NCBI RefSeq assembly: GCF_000517625.1
Contig: NZ_CP007055.1
Span: 1,984,001-2,048,000, forward strand
Length of the DNA: 64,000 bases
Direction of reading: 5' to 3'
Source: Halostagnicola larsenii XH-48
GTDB lineage: Archaea > Halobacteriota > Halobacteria > Halobacteriales > Natrialbaceae
Shown here: one piece after another, positions 55,670 through 63,650 of the stretch
Numbering within the stretch: the first letter of the stretch is position 1
Layout: every line of letters starts with the position of its first letter
Notes under the pieces: generated by a model
Told to the model about the DNA's origin: nothing
Database searches by the model: none
Seen by the model: only the letters and a program-made list of their open reading frames with translations
Translations under genes and position numbers: made by a program

Positions 55670-55684
55670 GGGAAAATTTCCGTA

Positions 55685-56278
55685 TTACGAATTTCTCGAG
55701 TGCTGGCTGTTCGAGTCGAGAACGTCCGCCGCGGCTGTCCGACGGCCACAGCCGGGACAGAACGCCCAGTCAGAACGCAGTTCGTCTCCACACTCACAGA
55801 ACAGGCGATGTGAAGCCTTCTCGCCGCAGTTCGGGCAGTATACGTGCTCCGGCGAGATGGATTCGCCACATTGCCCACACTGCTGTTCAGTGGGGCCCGG
55901 TTCGACGTGGGCCGTCCCTCGAGCGGGCGGGGCCTGACTGGCCGGATCAGCTTCGTTCGCCTCCGCTGTCTTACGAACGTGCGACGCGTTCTCAAGTGCC
56001 ACTGTGACGTTTACATCCTGGGGCTCTCGCTCTCGATGATCGGTAATCCGTTCCTCGAGCAGTGCATCGACTCGATCTCGAATGAACTCATCGATGCTCT
56101 CATGAGCCGATTCGTCTCGTGCTGGCTCCGCTTGGGTGATGGTCTCTCGTGACTGACCCGTCTCACCACCCTCGAGGTACGTCCGGAGCGCGTCGCGCAT
56201 GACTTCGCTCTTCGACGCGTCGAACGTCTCGAGTTCGTCGATGAGCTCGTCGTCAGCACGGAACGTGATCTTGCTCAT
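55685..56278 (-). CDS. cdrL: CdrL, ribbon-helix-helix plus zinc-ribbon cell division regulator
   Basis: 197 residues. N-terminal RHH (MSKITFRADDELIDELETFD, then KSEVMRDALRTYLEGG), a linker, and C-terminal double zinc ribbon: QQCGQCGESISPEHVYCPNC, then LFCECGDELRSDWAFCPGCG. This architecture, and the position directly upstream of cdrS-ftsZ2 on the same strand, is that of CdrL, which is known to control the cdrS-ftsZ2 promoter in haloarchaea. It has its own AT-rich promoter (around 56310-56330). Confidence 0.92.
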   Translation of the reverse strand: MSKITFRADDELIDELETFDASKSEVMRDALRTYLEGGETGQSRETITQAEPARDESAHESIDEFIRDRVDALLEERITDHREREPQDVNVTVALENASHVRKTAEANEADPASQAPPARGTAHVEPGPTEQQCGQCGESISPEHVYCPNCGEKASHRLFCECGDELRSDWAFCPGCGRRTAAADVLDSNSQHSRNS

Positions 56279-56401
56279 GAGTGTCTCGGTCGGGTTCGTA
56301 TTTCAGGCCATCCCTTATGAATATTTGCCTTTGTCGGACGGCTGTCACACAGCCCGGGAATGATAACCCTTATGTCCGTCTCGTCTGCTATGTTCGAGTG
56401 C

Positions 56402-56475
56402 CCGCCCTTAGCTCAGACTGGTAGAGCAGTCGACTGTAGATCGACTTGCCCCCCGTTCAAATCGGGGAGGGCGGA
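56402..56475 (+). tRNA. trnY: tRNA-Tyr(GUA)
   Basis: Acceptor CCGCCCT pairs with AGGGCGG, discriminator A at 56475. Anticodon stem GTCGA/TCGAC encloses CTGTAGA, giving anticodon GTA. T arm CCCCG-TTCAAAT-CGGGG. 74 nt, no intron and no encoded CCA. A 14-bp copy of its T-arm region occurs at 59107-59120. Confidence 0.94.
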
Positions 56476-56656
56476 CCTTTCTCCCCGTCGAATCGTGGCA
56501 GAAGCGAAAAGCGACGTATGACAACGGAATAGCACCGCTACCGGCGGAATCCGATTTCGGTCTACCCCCCGAAATTACTGAGTGGAACTTGCTACAAGTC
56601 GTACCCCTCCGCTGTCTGGTGAATTTTAGAGTTGAGATCTCCGGGAGTGAGTTTTG

Positions 56657-56950
56657 ATGCAGCGCTGGGACACCCAACAGAACAACCAGCGCAGTCTCAC
56701 GTGTGAGAGTCACGTCACCCCGGGGTTCCGTCGCGTCTACGGCGATCGCGACGACCGCGTACACCGCTGTCCGATCTGCGACACTGCTATCAGACTGAGC
56801 GAAGGGAGCGCCGCTGGGAAAGATATCGATACGAGAGATCCCCTCGAGCATCCCGGTCGGTTCGGCGTCTCGCTCGACGAACTGCCGCCACGAGTGCGCT
56901 CACTCGTTGACTCTCAGTCCGTTGCGACTGACGGGGGTGAGGACCAGTAA
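56657..56950 (+). CDS. small zinc-binding haloarchaeal protein (DUF7563-like)
   Basis: 97 residues from MQRWDTQQNNQRSLTCESHV. A C-x(n)-C...CPIC pattern is visible: LTCESHVTPGFRRVYGDRDD then VHRCPICDTAIRLSEGS, resembling the haloarchaeal family with C..HV.x.F.RVYGD..RVHRCP.C. Remainder is acidic and disordered-looking. A TTG one codon before is in frame but the ATG is preferred. Function unknown; family label from memory. Confidence 0.65.
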   Translation: MQRWDTQQNNQRSLTCESHVTPGFRRVYGDRDDRVHRCPICDTAIRLSEGSAAGKDIDTRDPLEHPGRFGVSLDELPPRVRSLVDSQSVATDGGEDQ

Positions 56951-57142
56951 GAGACCAGTACGTCGGAAATTCCGATTTCCGGGCGTACGTTCGCCGACGA
57001 ACTCGGTTACGTGATCGCCTGAGGATTTTCCAGGGACAGAATATCTGGGTGCGTCGGACGTGGTGAAAACGTACTCGGCAAGGCGAGGATTCCGATACGT
57101 TGTTCAGTGATCTCGTCCGAATTTGCCCGACCCGGGGTCCCC

Positions 57143-58771
57143 TTACTCAGACGGTTCGTTCACGCTGGTCGATTCGTCGACGCCGGCCTTCCGGCGCAGC
57201 CACTCAAGGCCGAGCGCCCCGCCGAGAAGTCCGCCACCGGCCGTGAAGCCGGGCACGTTGTCGGCGTCACTGTTGTTCTTGGTCTTCGTCTCGTTTTCAG
57301 CGTCCCCATCTCCGGCGGTTACGTTCCCGCTATCGCCGTCGTCGACGGACTCTCCGTCGTCGTCGGCCGGATCGTCGTCCGGACAGGGGCACTCGTCTTC
57401 GTCGTCACTGCCGTCTTCCCCCGCATCGCTGTCGTCCTCGCTGTCCTGCTGATCGTCTCCCTCGTCATTTCCTCCGTCCGTGTCGTCGTTCTCATCGGGC
57501 TGGTCGTCCGTGTCGTCGTTCTCATCGGGCTGGTCGTCCGTGTCGTCGTTCTCATCGGGCTGGTCGTCCGTGTCGTCGCTCTCGTCGGACTGGTCGTCCG
57601 TGTCGGTTTCTTCGCGAAGCGCCACGAGCTCGCCATCGTTATCGACGTAGATGGTTTCTCCGCTGATCGCACGAATGGGGCCGACCGGTGCGTCGTCTTT
57701 CGAGAGCGTCCACTTCTCGGACCCGTCGTACTTGGTCAAGGCGACGAGGTCGTTGCTCGCCTCCCCGTTCACGGGGTCGGTATATGCGAGATATGCGAAC
57801 ACGGTTTCGCCGCTGATGACGCCCTGTCCGGGGTGGTACTTGGAAGTCCACCAGTATTCGTCACTGTGGATCGAACCGCCGGAGTACCCATCCCCGAGGT
57901 CGCCGCCGACCATGATTTCTTCACCGAACGCTATCTCGTGGGACCCTGAAATCGAGGATACAAGCTCTCCCGTTTGGGCATCGTACAATTGCCAGTACGG
58001 GGGGTTACCGTTCAAAGCGACCGCTGTCGACGTCGCGTAGACGGCATCGTGGGTGGGGCCTCTGTCCCGCCAGACTTCGGCACCGGTCTCGGGCTCGAGA
58101 GCGATCGGTCCTGCAGTCGTGGCGCTGTAGACCACGCCGTTTGCCGCGGCGGGCGCCGCAATGAACTCGTGCTCGTCGTCGTCGCTGCTGACCGATTCCC
58201 GCTTCCACCGAACCGAGCCGTCGTCGGCTTCGAGTGCGTACAGCGTGCCGTCGGCGACGGCGTACACGCCGCCGTAAGCGACCGTCTGCCAGACGATCTC
58301 TTCCTCGGGATCGAACTCGGTTTCCCAGCGAACGCTCCCGTTGGATCGAGCGAGCGCGACGACCTCGTTCCCGCTGAGATAGACGGTCTCGCCGGCGACC
58401 GACGGCGTTCCCGCGTCGATATCCGTGTTCTCCCAGACGACGGTGCCGTCCGTCGCGTCGAGGGCGACGACACCGTCGTCAGTCGGCGTGTAGACCGTCT
58501 CGTCGGCGACGGCGACGGAACCTGCGCCCGCACCCGCGACGGACCACGCGGCCTCGAGTTCTCCACCGTCGAACTCGTGGCCGTCCGCGATGTATCTGGC
58601 GTGACCTGGGTCGCCTCGGTGTGACGGCCAGTCCTCGTTCGGTCCCGGATCGCGATCAGGATCCGGGAGCTCGTCGATGTCAGCCTCGGAAGCTCCGGCC
58701 CCCACCGAAGCGAGTCCGGTCCCGATCGTCAGCGCTGCACCAGTCGTCAGCACGGATCGTCGTTTCCACAT
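57143..58771 (-). CDS. secreted PQQ-like beta-propeller protein with Tat signal and PGF-CTERM anchor
   Basis: 542 residues from MWKRRSVLTTGAALTIGTGL. Twin-arginine signal (KRRSVLT, hydrophobic core, VGAGA). Residues about 60-400 are beta-propeller blades of the PQQ_2 type (VALDATDGTVVWENTDIDAG; LYALEADDGSVRWKRESVSS; LEPETGAEVWRDRG). Then a Thr/Asp/Asn-rich stalk with a 10-residue unit repeated (TDDQPDENDD) and the C-terminal sorting signal NVPGFTAGGGLLGGALGL followed by RRK, which archaeosortase A processes. The cofactor-binding residues of PQQ enzymes are not evident, so the function is likely structural or ligand binding at the cell surface. Confidence 0.9.
   Translation of the reverse strand: MWKRRSVLTTGAALTIGTGLASVGAGASEADIDELPDPDRDPGPNEDWPSHRGDPGHARYIADGHEFDGGELEAAWSVAGAGAGSVAVADETVYTPTDDGVVALDATDGTVVWENTDIDAGTPSVAGETVYLSGNEVVALARSNGSVRWETEFDPEEEIVWQTVAYGGVYAVADGTLYALEADDGSVRWKRESVSSDDDEHEFIAAPAAANGVVYSATTAGPIALEPETGAEVWRDRGPTHDAVYATSTAVALNGNPPYWQLYDAQTGELVSSISGSHEIAFGEEIMVGGDLGDGYSGGSIHSDEYWWTSKYHPGQGVISGETVFAYLAYTDPVNGEASNDLVALTKYDGSEKWTLSKDDAPVGPIRAISGETIYVDNDGELVALREETDTDDQSDESDDTDDQPDENDDTDDQPDENDDTDDQPDENDDTDGGNDEGDDQQDSEDDSDAGEDGSDDEDECPCPDDDPADDDGESVDDGDSGNVTAGDGDAENETKTKNNSDADNVPGFTAGGGLLGGALGLEWLRRKAGVDESTSVNEPSE
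57481..57600. repeat. 30-bp tandem repeat in the stalk of the PGF-CTERM protein
   Basis: Three identical 30-bp units (57481-57510, 57511-57540, 57541-57570) followed by one diverged copy (57571-57600). They encode the TDDQPDENDD decapeptide of the acidic stalk. Copy number probably varies between strains by slippage. Confidence 0.9.
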
Positions 58772-59197
58772 AGCTATCCGAGTACGAAGAATATCTGTCA
58801 TAACCCTATATGGTAGTTAATATGACTTTTTAGATCTGCAATTGTTTCAGACTGTTCAGGACGCAGACCTAGGTGGCGGTCAGTTCACCGTAAAAGAGAG
58901 TGAGGTTAACACCACGGGAGGACTTCTATGACACTCTCGACTGTATCCCTGTATCGGACGGCTACGTGAGATATGCCGCATCACTTCGTAGAAGACGATT
59001 AGGACACACCATTCTTCGTGTGTTTCGTGAATGGGTCCTGTTGAACACGGAAGTCACAGGCCCGCACAGCTGAGCACCGCGAGGCAGGCAGGAACGTCTT
59101 CCATCTGTTCAAATCGGGGATATCGACCCCAGTCGGATCGTAGCAGAGACACGAGGCTGTGGACTCCGGCTTCGTCGGCGACACGCAAATCCGAGCC
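58772..59197. other. gene-free stretch with a tRNA-Tyr T-arm copy
   Basis: 426 bp without a supported gene. Left end has a T/A-rich patch (CCTATATGGTAGTTAATATGAC) that likely holds the promoter of the PGF-CTERM gene. A 14-bp exact copy of tRNA-Tyr sequence (GTTCAAATCGGGGA) is at 59107-59120. Confidence 0.5.
59107..59120 (+). repeat. 14-bp direct copy of tRNA-Tyr T-arm, possible relic attachment site
   Basis: GTTCAAATCGGGGA is identical to 56455-56468 within the tRNA-Tyr T arm and in the same orientation, 2.65 kb away. Haloarchaeal integrative elements recombine at the 3' half of tRNA genes and leave such copies. No integrase gene remains between the copies, so this is only a possible scar. 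Confidence 0.35.
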
Positions 59198-60442
59198 CTA
59201 TCGCCGACCGAGAATATCCGCGTCCGACGGACCGCCGGCATCGAACTCCCGGACGTAGGCGTCTAACTTCACCGGATCCTCCGCGTTCGGAAGCGAGACA
59301 TCGGCCGTCAGACACTCGGCGTCCACCTCGAGTTTCTCACAGACCAGATCGGCGGTCGCCTCGGCCATCTGCCGGTAGGTCGTGAGTTTCCCGCCGACAA
59401 TGCTGAGGAAGTTCTCGACGCCGTCGTCGGCGTGGTCCAGTCGGACGAACCCCCTCGAGATCCCGCGGCCGCCACGGGCGGCTTCGTCCGGTTCGTACAG
59501 CGGTCTGACGCCCCACCAGGTTCGGGTGATCGCCCGCTCGCTCACGTCGGGGACCAGCTTCGAACACTCGGTGATCGTTCGTTCGACCTCCCACGCGGGC
59601 TGTTCGTACTCGTCCGGATCGTTGACCGGAACGCTCGTCGTCCCGAGGACGACCTCCTCGTCGTGGGGAACGATGATATCCCCATCGTCGGGATCGCGAC
59701 AGCGGTTGAGCACCGGTTCGAAGGCGTCGTACTCGACGGAGACCATGACGCCCCTGGTCGGGCGCATTGGGATCGACACGCCCGCCAGTTCGCCGATCCC
59801 CTCGGCGTACGCGCCGGCGGCGTTGATGACGATTTCGGGTTCGATGGTCCGCTCGAGTTCGCCGCCGATCGAGACCTGCGAAATCTCCCGCGTTCCGGGT
59901 CCGTCTTCGCCCTCCTCGAGCGTCATCGACGTGACCGGCGCGTGGGTCAGGATTTTCGCCCCGTGATCGCGTGCATCCGCCGCGTTCGCGGCCACCAATC
60001 GGGACGGAACCACGACGCCGTCGGGAACCCACATCGCTCGTTCGACGTCGTGGTTGAGCGCCGGCAGCTCCGCCCGAATTTCGTTCGCGTCGACGACCTC
60101 CGTCGGGATTCCGATGTCCGCACAGGCGTCGCGTTTCTCCTCGAAGTAGTCCGGATCGTCGCCGGCCAGCTGGACGAACAGACCGCGGGTGTGGCGGACG
60201 CACTCGCCGCCGATCGCCCGCAGAATCCGGTTCTCTCGAAGACACTCTCGAGCACCCGCCTCGTCGGCTTCGGCGTACCGGGCACCGCTGTGTAAAAGGC
60301 CGTGGGATCGGCCCGACGCGCCCGCGGCGAGCCCGTCGCGTTCGACCAGCGTCACGTCTACTTCCCGAAGCGCGAGGTCCCTGGCGATCCCCGCGCCGGT
60401 CGCGCCGCCGCCGATAACGAGTACGTCCGTCCGACTGTTCAT
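59198..60442 (-). CDS. short GlpA-like glycerol-3-phosphate dehydrogenase
   Basis: 414 residues. FAD fold VLVIGGGATGAGIARDLALR, the GASGRSHGLLHSGARYA loop, VINAAGAYAEGIGELAGVSI, and the C-terminal substrate/FAD strand VENFLSIVGGKLTTYRQMAE with RTWWGVRPLYEPDEAARGGR. It oxidises sn-glycerol-3-phosphate to dihydroxyacetone phosphate in GlpA-type enzymes. It ends shortly after the FAD domain (DAGGPSDADILGRR), without the extra C-terminal domain of full-length haloarchaeal GlpA (about 580 residues). No glpB, glpC or glycerol kinase gene is adjacent. Confidence 0.82.
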   Translation of the reverse strand: MNSRTDVLVIGGGATGAGIARDLALREVDVTLVERDGLAAGASGRSHGLLHSGARYAEADEAGARECLRENRILRAIGGECVRHTRGLFVQLAGDDPDYFEEKRDACADIGIPTEVVDANEIRAELPALNHDVERAMWVPDGVVVPSRLVAANAADARDHGAKILTHAPVTSMTLEEGEDGPGTREISQVSIGGELERTIEPEIVINAAGAYAEGIGELAGVSIPMRPTRGVMVSVEYDAFEPVLNRCRDPDDGDIIVPHDEEVVLGTTSVPVNDPDEYEQPAWEVERTITECSKLVPDVSERAITRTWWGVRPLYEPDEAARGGRGISRGFVRLDHADDGVENFLSIVGGKLTTYRQMAEATADLVCEKLEVDAECLTADVSLPNAEDPVKLDAYVREFDAGGPSDADILGRR

Positions 60443-61098
60443 AGGCGCATCACGCGACCCAGACGGACATATGTTTCACTCGAGACGAGGTCGCGATCGG
60501 CGAAAACACCCCACGGGAGAACGGTAGGTAGTTGGTGTGATGGTGGCTACTCCCGCGGGGCGGGTGTACTAGCTCCGGGTGGGTGTAAGGGCCGTCGTCG
60601 AAGGCAAGGTGGGTTTCGTCGGGTTCGAAGTCGAAGGAAAGTCGCCTACGACGGGTCGAATCGAACCGGGTGCGGGTGGAAAAGAGGGTGGCTCGAGATG
60701 GCCTCTTCGAGCCCGAAACCGGGCCGACGGCGTGGGAGCCACCGGGTGGCGGCGTGGGGAATGACCGCCGGCCCGCGTCGGTTGTCTCCGCAGGCGTGTG
60801 GCCGCGAACAGGTCGCGAGTCGCCCGAAGTCGGTGTCGGACCCACCAACGCAACACCGAGCAGTGAGGTTCCGAGGCGATCGACTGCGATCCGAATGGCA
60901 CTGGCCGAACACGCCACTCGAACCGTCACCGCGAAGACCAAAAACGGTGTATATGAGGTCTATAGATCGCTCCGGAGGACGACCACCGTCTCGAGAGCGC
61001 TCGGTTCGGGAGCGTGGACCGCCACCGGTTCCGTTTCGATCGGTCGGCACGCGCTCGCCGGCCAACCGCTTTTCAGCGCGCCAAAGATAGCCCCGGGT
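60443..61098. other. GC-rich gene-free stretch
   Basis: 656 bp. Readings on both strands are low in recognisable protein character. The part 60540-60800 is unusually rich in G on the plus strand (GGGTGGGTGTAAGGG, GAAGGAAAGTCGCC, GGGTGCGGGTGG). A structured RNA is possible, but I could not match it to RNase P RNA or SRP RNA: their conserved motifs are not seen. Confidence 0.35.
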
Positions 61099-61482
61099 AT
61101 GTCCGAAGAGCCCGACCGCGACCGAGCACAGGATCGCATCGGCGACCGAAAAGCCGACCGCGCGGAGACGACCGAATCGATTCTCGAGGACGTTGAGGAC
61201 CATCTGGGCGAACTCGAGTATCCGATCACCAGCGAGGAGATCGCCTCGGAGTACGGCGGCGGCCCGATGGAGCTTCCGAACGAAACGGAATCGCTGGGGA
61301 GCGTCTTCGATCGGCTGGCAGGCGAGGAGTTCGAATCGGCAGAACAAGCTCGAGAAGCGGTATACGGCGAGATAACGGGCCAGGCTGGAGATAGCAACGA
61401 GGCGAATCCCGAACGCGATCTCGAGGGTCTCGACGAGCGGTCCCAAAATCCGGTCGACGAACGCGAGACGAATTCGCTGTGA
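61099..61482 (+). CDS. DUF5789-type haloarchaeal protein
   Basis: 127 residues from MSEEPDRDRAQDRIGDRKAD. Core (about 25-95): ESILEDVEDHLGELEYPITS, EEIASEYGGGPMELPNETES, LGSVFDRLAGEEFESAEQAR, EAVYGEITGQAG. This ELP-(N)-ET-LG-VFDRL arrangement is the hallmark of the family as I recall it. Short, acidic, no catalytic motif; function unknown. The C-terminal 30 residues are disordered-looking. Confidence 0.8.
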   Translation: MSEEPDRDRAQDRIGDRKADRAETTESILEDVEDHLGELEYPITSEEIASEYGGGPMELPNETESLGSVFDRLAGEEFESAEQAREAVYGEITGQAGDSNEANPERDLEGLDERSQNPVDERETNSL

Positions 61483-61617
61483 GTCGGCGCGATCGGCGAA
61501 GTTGATTGCCGACGATCCTCCGTTATACGCGAATTGGCTGGTACCCCCTCTACAGGCTGATCCTCGACGTCGAGGAAAACGTGTACGGGCCGTAAACAGC
61601 GGGTTCTGGAGTAACAC

Positions 61618-62565
61618 TCACTCGAGACGGAAGACCTCCGCAGCGATATCCGTCGAGAGACCGTATTCGGCCTCCTCGAGCGAGGCCGGAACGCCGACTA
61701 CTGATCCGATCTCGGCGTCGACCGTCTCCGCAAGTTGGGCGTCGGCCGTATCCTCGCGTTCGGCCTCGTCTGTCGCCTCGAGTTCGGCTTCCTCTGTCGT
61801 CTCGAGGTCGCCGCTACCCTCGAACTCGCTTCCATCGTAGTGCGCACGGAGCGCGCCGAGCAGCGCGTCTCGCACGCAGGCTCGCGTCGCGGCCCCGACC
61901 GCCGTCGCGGTTCCCGAAAACTCCGACCGTCTGCCCGAAGGATCGTGGCCGACGACGACCGCGTCGCTGGTCGTCCCGGGAAACCCGGTCGTCTCGAGCA
62001 GCGTTGCAGCCTTGGCCTCCGCGGCGACGGTCAGGAGATTCGCGAGTGCCCCCGCCGAAAGCGACCGAGTCGTTCCGACGAGGATGTTGACGGTTCCGAC
62101 CGGTTCGCCGGGTTCGGACGCGCTCTCGAGGTCGCCGTCCGGCAGCGTGCCGCCCTGTGGCTCCATCGGTAACGCTGCGGGGTTCGACAGGCCGGCGGTG
62201 ACGACGACGGTAACCGACCCACACCGAGCGCCGCGAGCGTCGGCTACGTCGACGCCAGTCAGCAATGCAGGGCCGCGCTCGCCGAATCCGGCGCGCTCGA
62301 GTCGGTCGGCGACGTACGTCTCGAGGTCCGTCCGCGGCCACCCGTCGGGGACCGAGAGGTTGTACGCGGCGTCGGTCTCCCAGCGGCCGCCGTTCGCGCC
62401 GCTCGAGAGCCACTCCGTTCCGTTACGGTGGAGTCGAACGACCCCGTCGCGTCGAGTCGTCTCGAACGCCGATGCTTCAGGAAATTCGTCGCTTTCGGTC
62501 ATCTCGAGCGAATCGCCGTCACTCGAGTCGGGAGCCTCCGTCATTTCGTCGTCACCGCCGCTCAC
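61618..62565 (-). CDS. cbiZ: adenosylcobinamide amidohydrolase CbiZ
   Basis: 315 residues from GTG, whose codon overlaps the cobD stop. Characteristic segments: AYNLSVPDGWPRTDLETYVA, ALLTGVDVADARGARCGSVT, VVVTAGLSNPAALPMEPQGG, GTVNILVGTTRSLSAGALAN, and TAVGAATRACVRDALLGALR. It removes the aminopropanol side chain from cobinamide so that corrinoids can be salvaged. N-terminal 30 residues are an acidic extension; a start at 62544 (ATG) is an alternative. Confidence 0.9.
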   Translation of the reverse strand: MSGGDDEMTEAPDSSDGDSLEMTESDEFPEASAFETTRRDGVVRLHRNGTEWLSSGANGGRWETDAAYNLSVPDGWPRTDLETYVADRLERAGFGERGPALLTGVDVADARGARCGSVTVVVTAGLSNPAALPMEPQGGTLPDGDLESASEPGEPVGTVNILVGTTRSLSAGALANLLTVAAEAKAATLLETTGFPGTTSDAVVVGHDPSGRRSEFSGTATAVGAATRACVRDALLGALRAHYDGSEFEGSGDLETTEEAELEATDEAEREDTADAQLAETVDAEIGSVVGVPASLEEAEYGLSTDIAAEVFRLE

Positions 62566-63650
62566 CCATCCCCCGACGGTTCGGCATCCGATGGTTCGAC
62601 ATCCGGACGTTCGATTCCGAGGGCCTCGAGCGCCCGATCGTTTCGGTCCCGGTCCTTCACGGCAACCCTGAAATGCGACTCGAGCGAGCGAAACGTCCGT
62701 GCGTCCCTGATCGCGACGCCGCGATCGCTCGCGGTCTCGATGATCTCGGAAACGTCCGCCTCGCCGGCGTCACAGAGCAAATAGGGGGCGTCGGACGGGA
62801 ACACGTCGAATCGCGTCTCGAGCGCCGCGCGCATTCGGTCGCGTTCGCGGTCGACGCGCTCGCGAGTCGCCGAGATAAACGAGTCCTGTCTCAGACAGTA
62901 CGTCCCGACCCGATCGGCGGGAGTTCCGAGACACCAGGACCGACGGGCGGTCTCGAGGCGGTCGCGGCGGTCTCCCGAGGCGACCGCGAACCCGGCGCGC
63001 AGTCCCGGCAGTCCGAAGAGTTTGGTGAGCGAGCGAGCGACGATGACGTGGTCTCCGGATCGGGTCGCTCCCCAGGAACTCGAGGCGGCGGAGGGGATGT
63101 CGGTGAACCCGAGGAAGGCTTCGTCGATCAGCAGCGTCGTCCCGGCGTCCCCACAGCGTCTCGCAAACCGCTCGAGCGCCTCTGCGTCCGCGGCCTCTCC
63201 CGTCGGGTTGTTCGGCGTACAGACCACGGCGAGCGCGCAGGACTCGAGCAGGTTCGTCGTCGCCTCGAGCATCGCGTCGTGGGCCACGAACAGCGGAGTC
63301 GCCCCCTGTAGCGTGACTTCACGAGCGTACTCCCCGAAACTCGGGTACGGAACGAGCGCCCTCTCGCCCGGCTCGAGTACGGTTTCCATCGCGAGTCGAA
63401 TCGCGGCCAGTCCGCCCGGCGTGGGGACGATATTCTCGACGTCACAGTCGACGTACTCGGCGGCCGCCGCCCGAAACTCGGGATAGTCGTCGTCGGGATA
63501 CCGGCGCGCGTCAGACAGGGCGTCCGCGTACACGTCTTCGACGCCGTCGGGGGCGAGGGGGTTCGTGTTCGCCGAAAAATCGAGGACCGTTCGGTCGGTC
63601 TCGCCGCCGTGGGGAACGCGCGCGCCCTCGCGAACGGAATCAGGATCCAT
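62562..63650 (-). CDS. cobD: threonine-phosphate decarboxylase-like aminotransferase (CobD/HisC family)
   Basis: 362 residues from MDPDSVREGARVPHGGETDR. PLP fold-type I: LDFSANTNPLAPDGVEDVYA at the N-terminus, PTPGGLAAIRLAMETVLEPG, VVCTPNNPTGEAADAEALER, LLIDEAFLGFT, and the PLP Lys in VIVARSLTKLFGLPGLRAGF. It makes (R)-1-amino-2-propanol phosphate for the cobalamin lower-ligand linker. It overlaps cbiZ by 4 nt and the upstream gene by 11 nt, making one cobalamin operon. Length 362, normal for CobD. Confidence 0.9.
   Translation of the reverse strand: MDPDSVREGARVPHGGETDRTVLDFSANTNPLAPDGVEDVYADALSDARRYPDDDYPEFRAAAAEYVDCDVENIVPTPGGLAAIRLAMETVLEPGERALVPYPSFGEYAREVTLQGATPLFVAHDAMLEATTNLLESCALAVVCTPNNPTGEAADAEALERFARRCGDAGTTLLIDEAFLGFTDIPSAASSSWGATRSGDHVIVARSLTKLFGLPGLRAGFAVASGDRRDRLETARRSWCLGTPADRVGTYCLRQDSFISATRERVDRERDRMRAALETRFDVFPSDAPYLLCDAGEADVSEIIETASDRGVAIRDARTFRSLESHFRVAVKDRDRNDRALEALGIERPDVEPSDAEPSGDG

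Noticed and set aside
58999-59241. 80-codon minus-strand reading between the PGF-CTERM gene and glpA-like gene
   Set aside because: Starts inside the end of the dehydrogenase gene in another frame and contains no recognisable domain.
60600-60700. GGAAAGTC fragment considered as RNase P RNA core
   Set aside because: The full conserved GAGGAAAGTCC and ACAGAAACCC elements are missing, so no RNA call is made.
60450-60941. Minus-strand reading containing LAFDDGPYTHPELV, like a polysaccharide deacetylase motif
   Set aside because: Only the FDDGP element matches. The rest is low-complexity, and the length and context do not fit a deacetylase.
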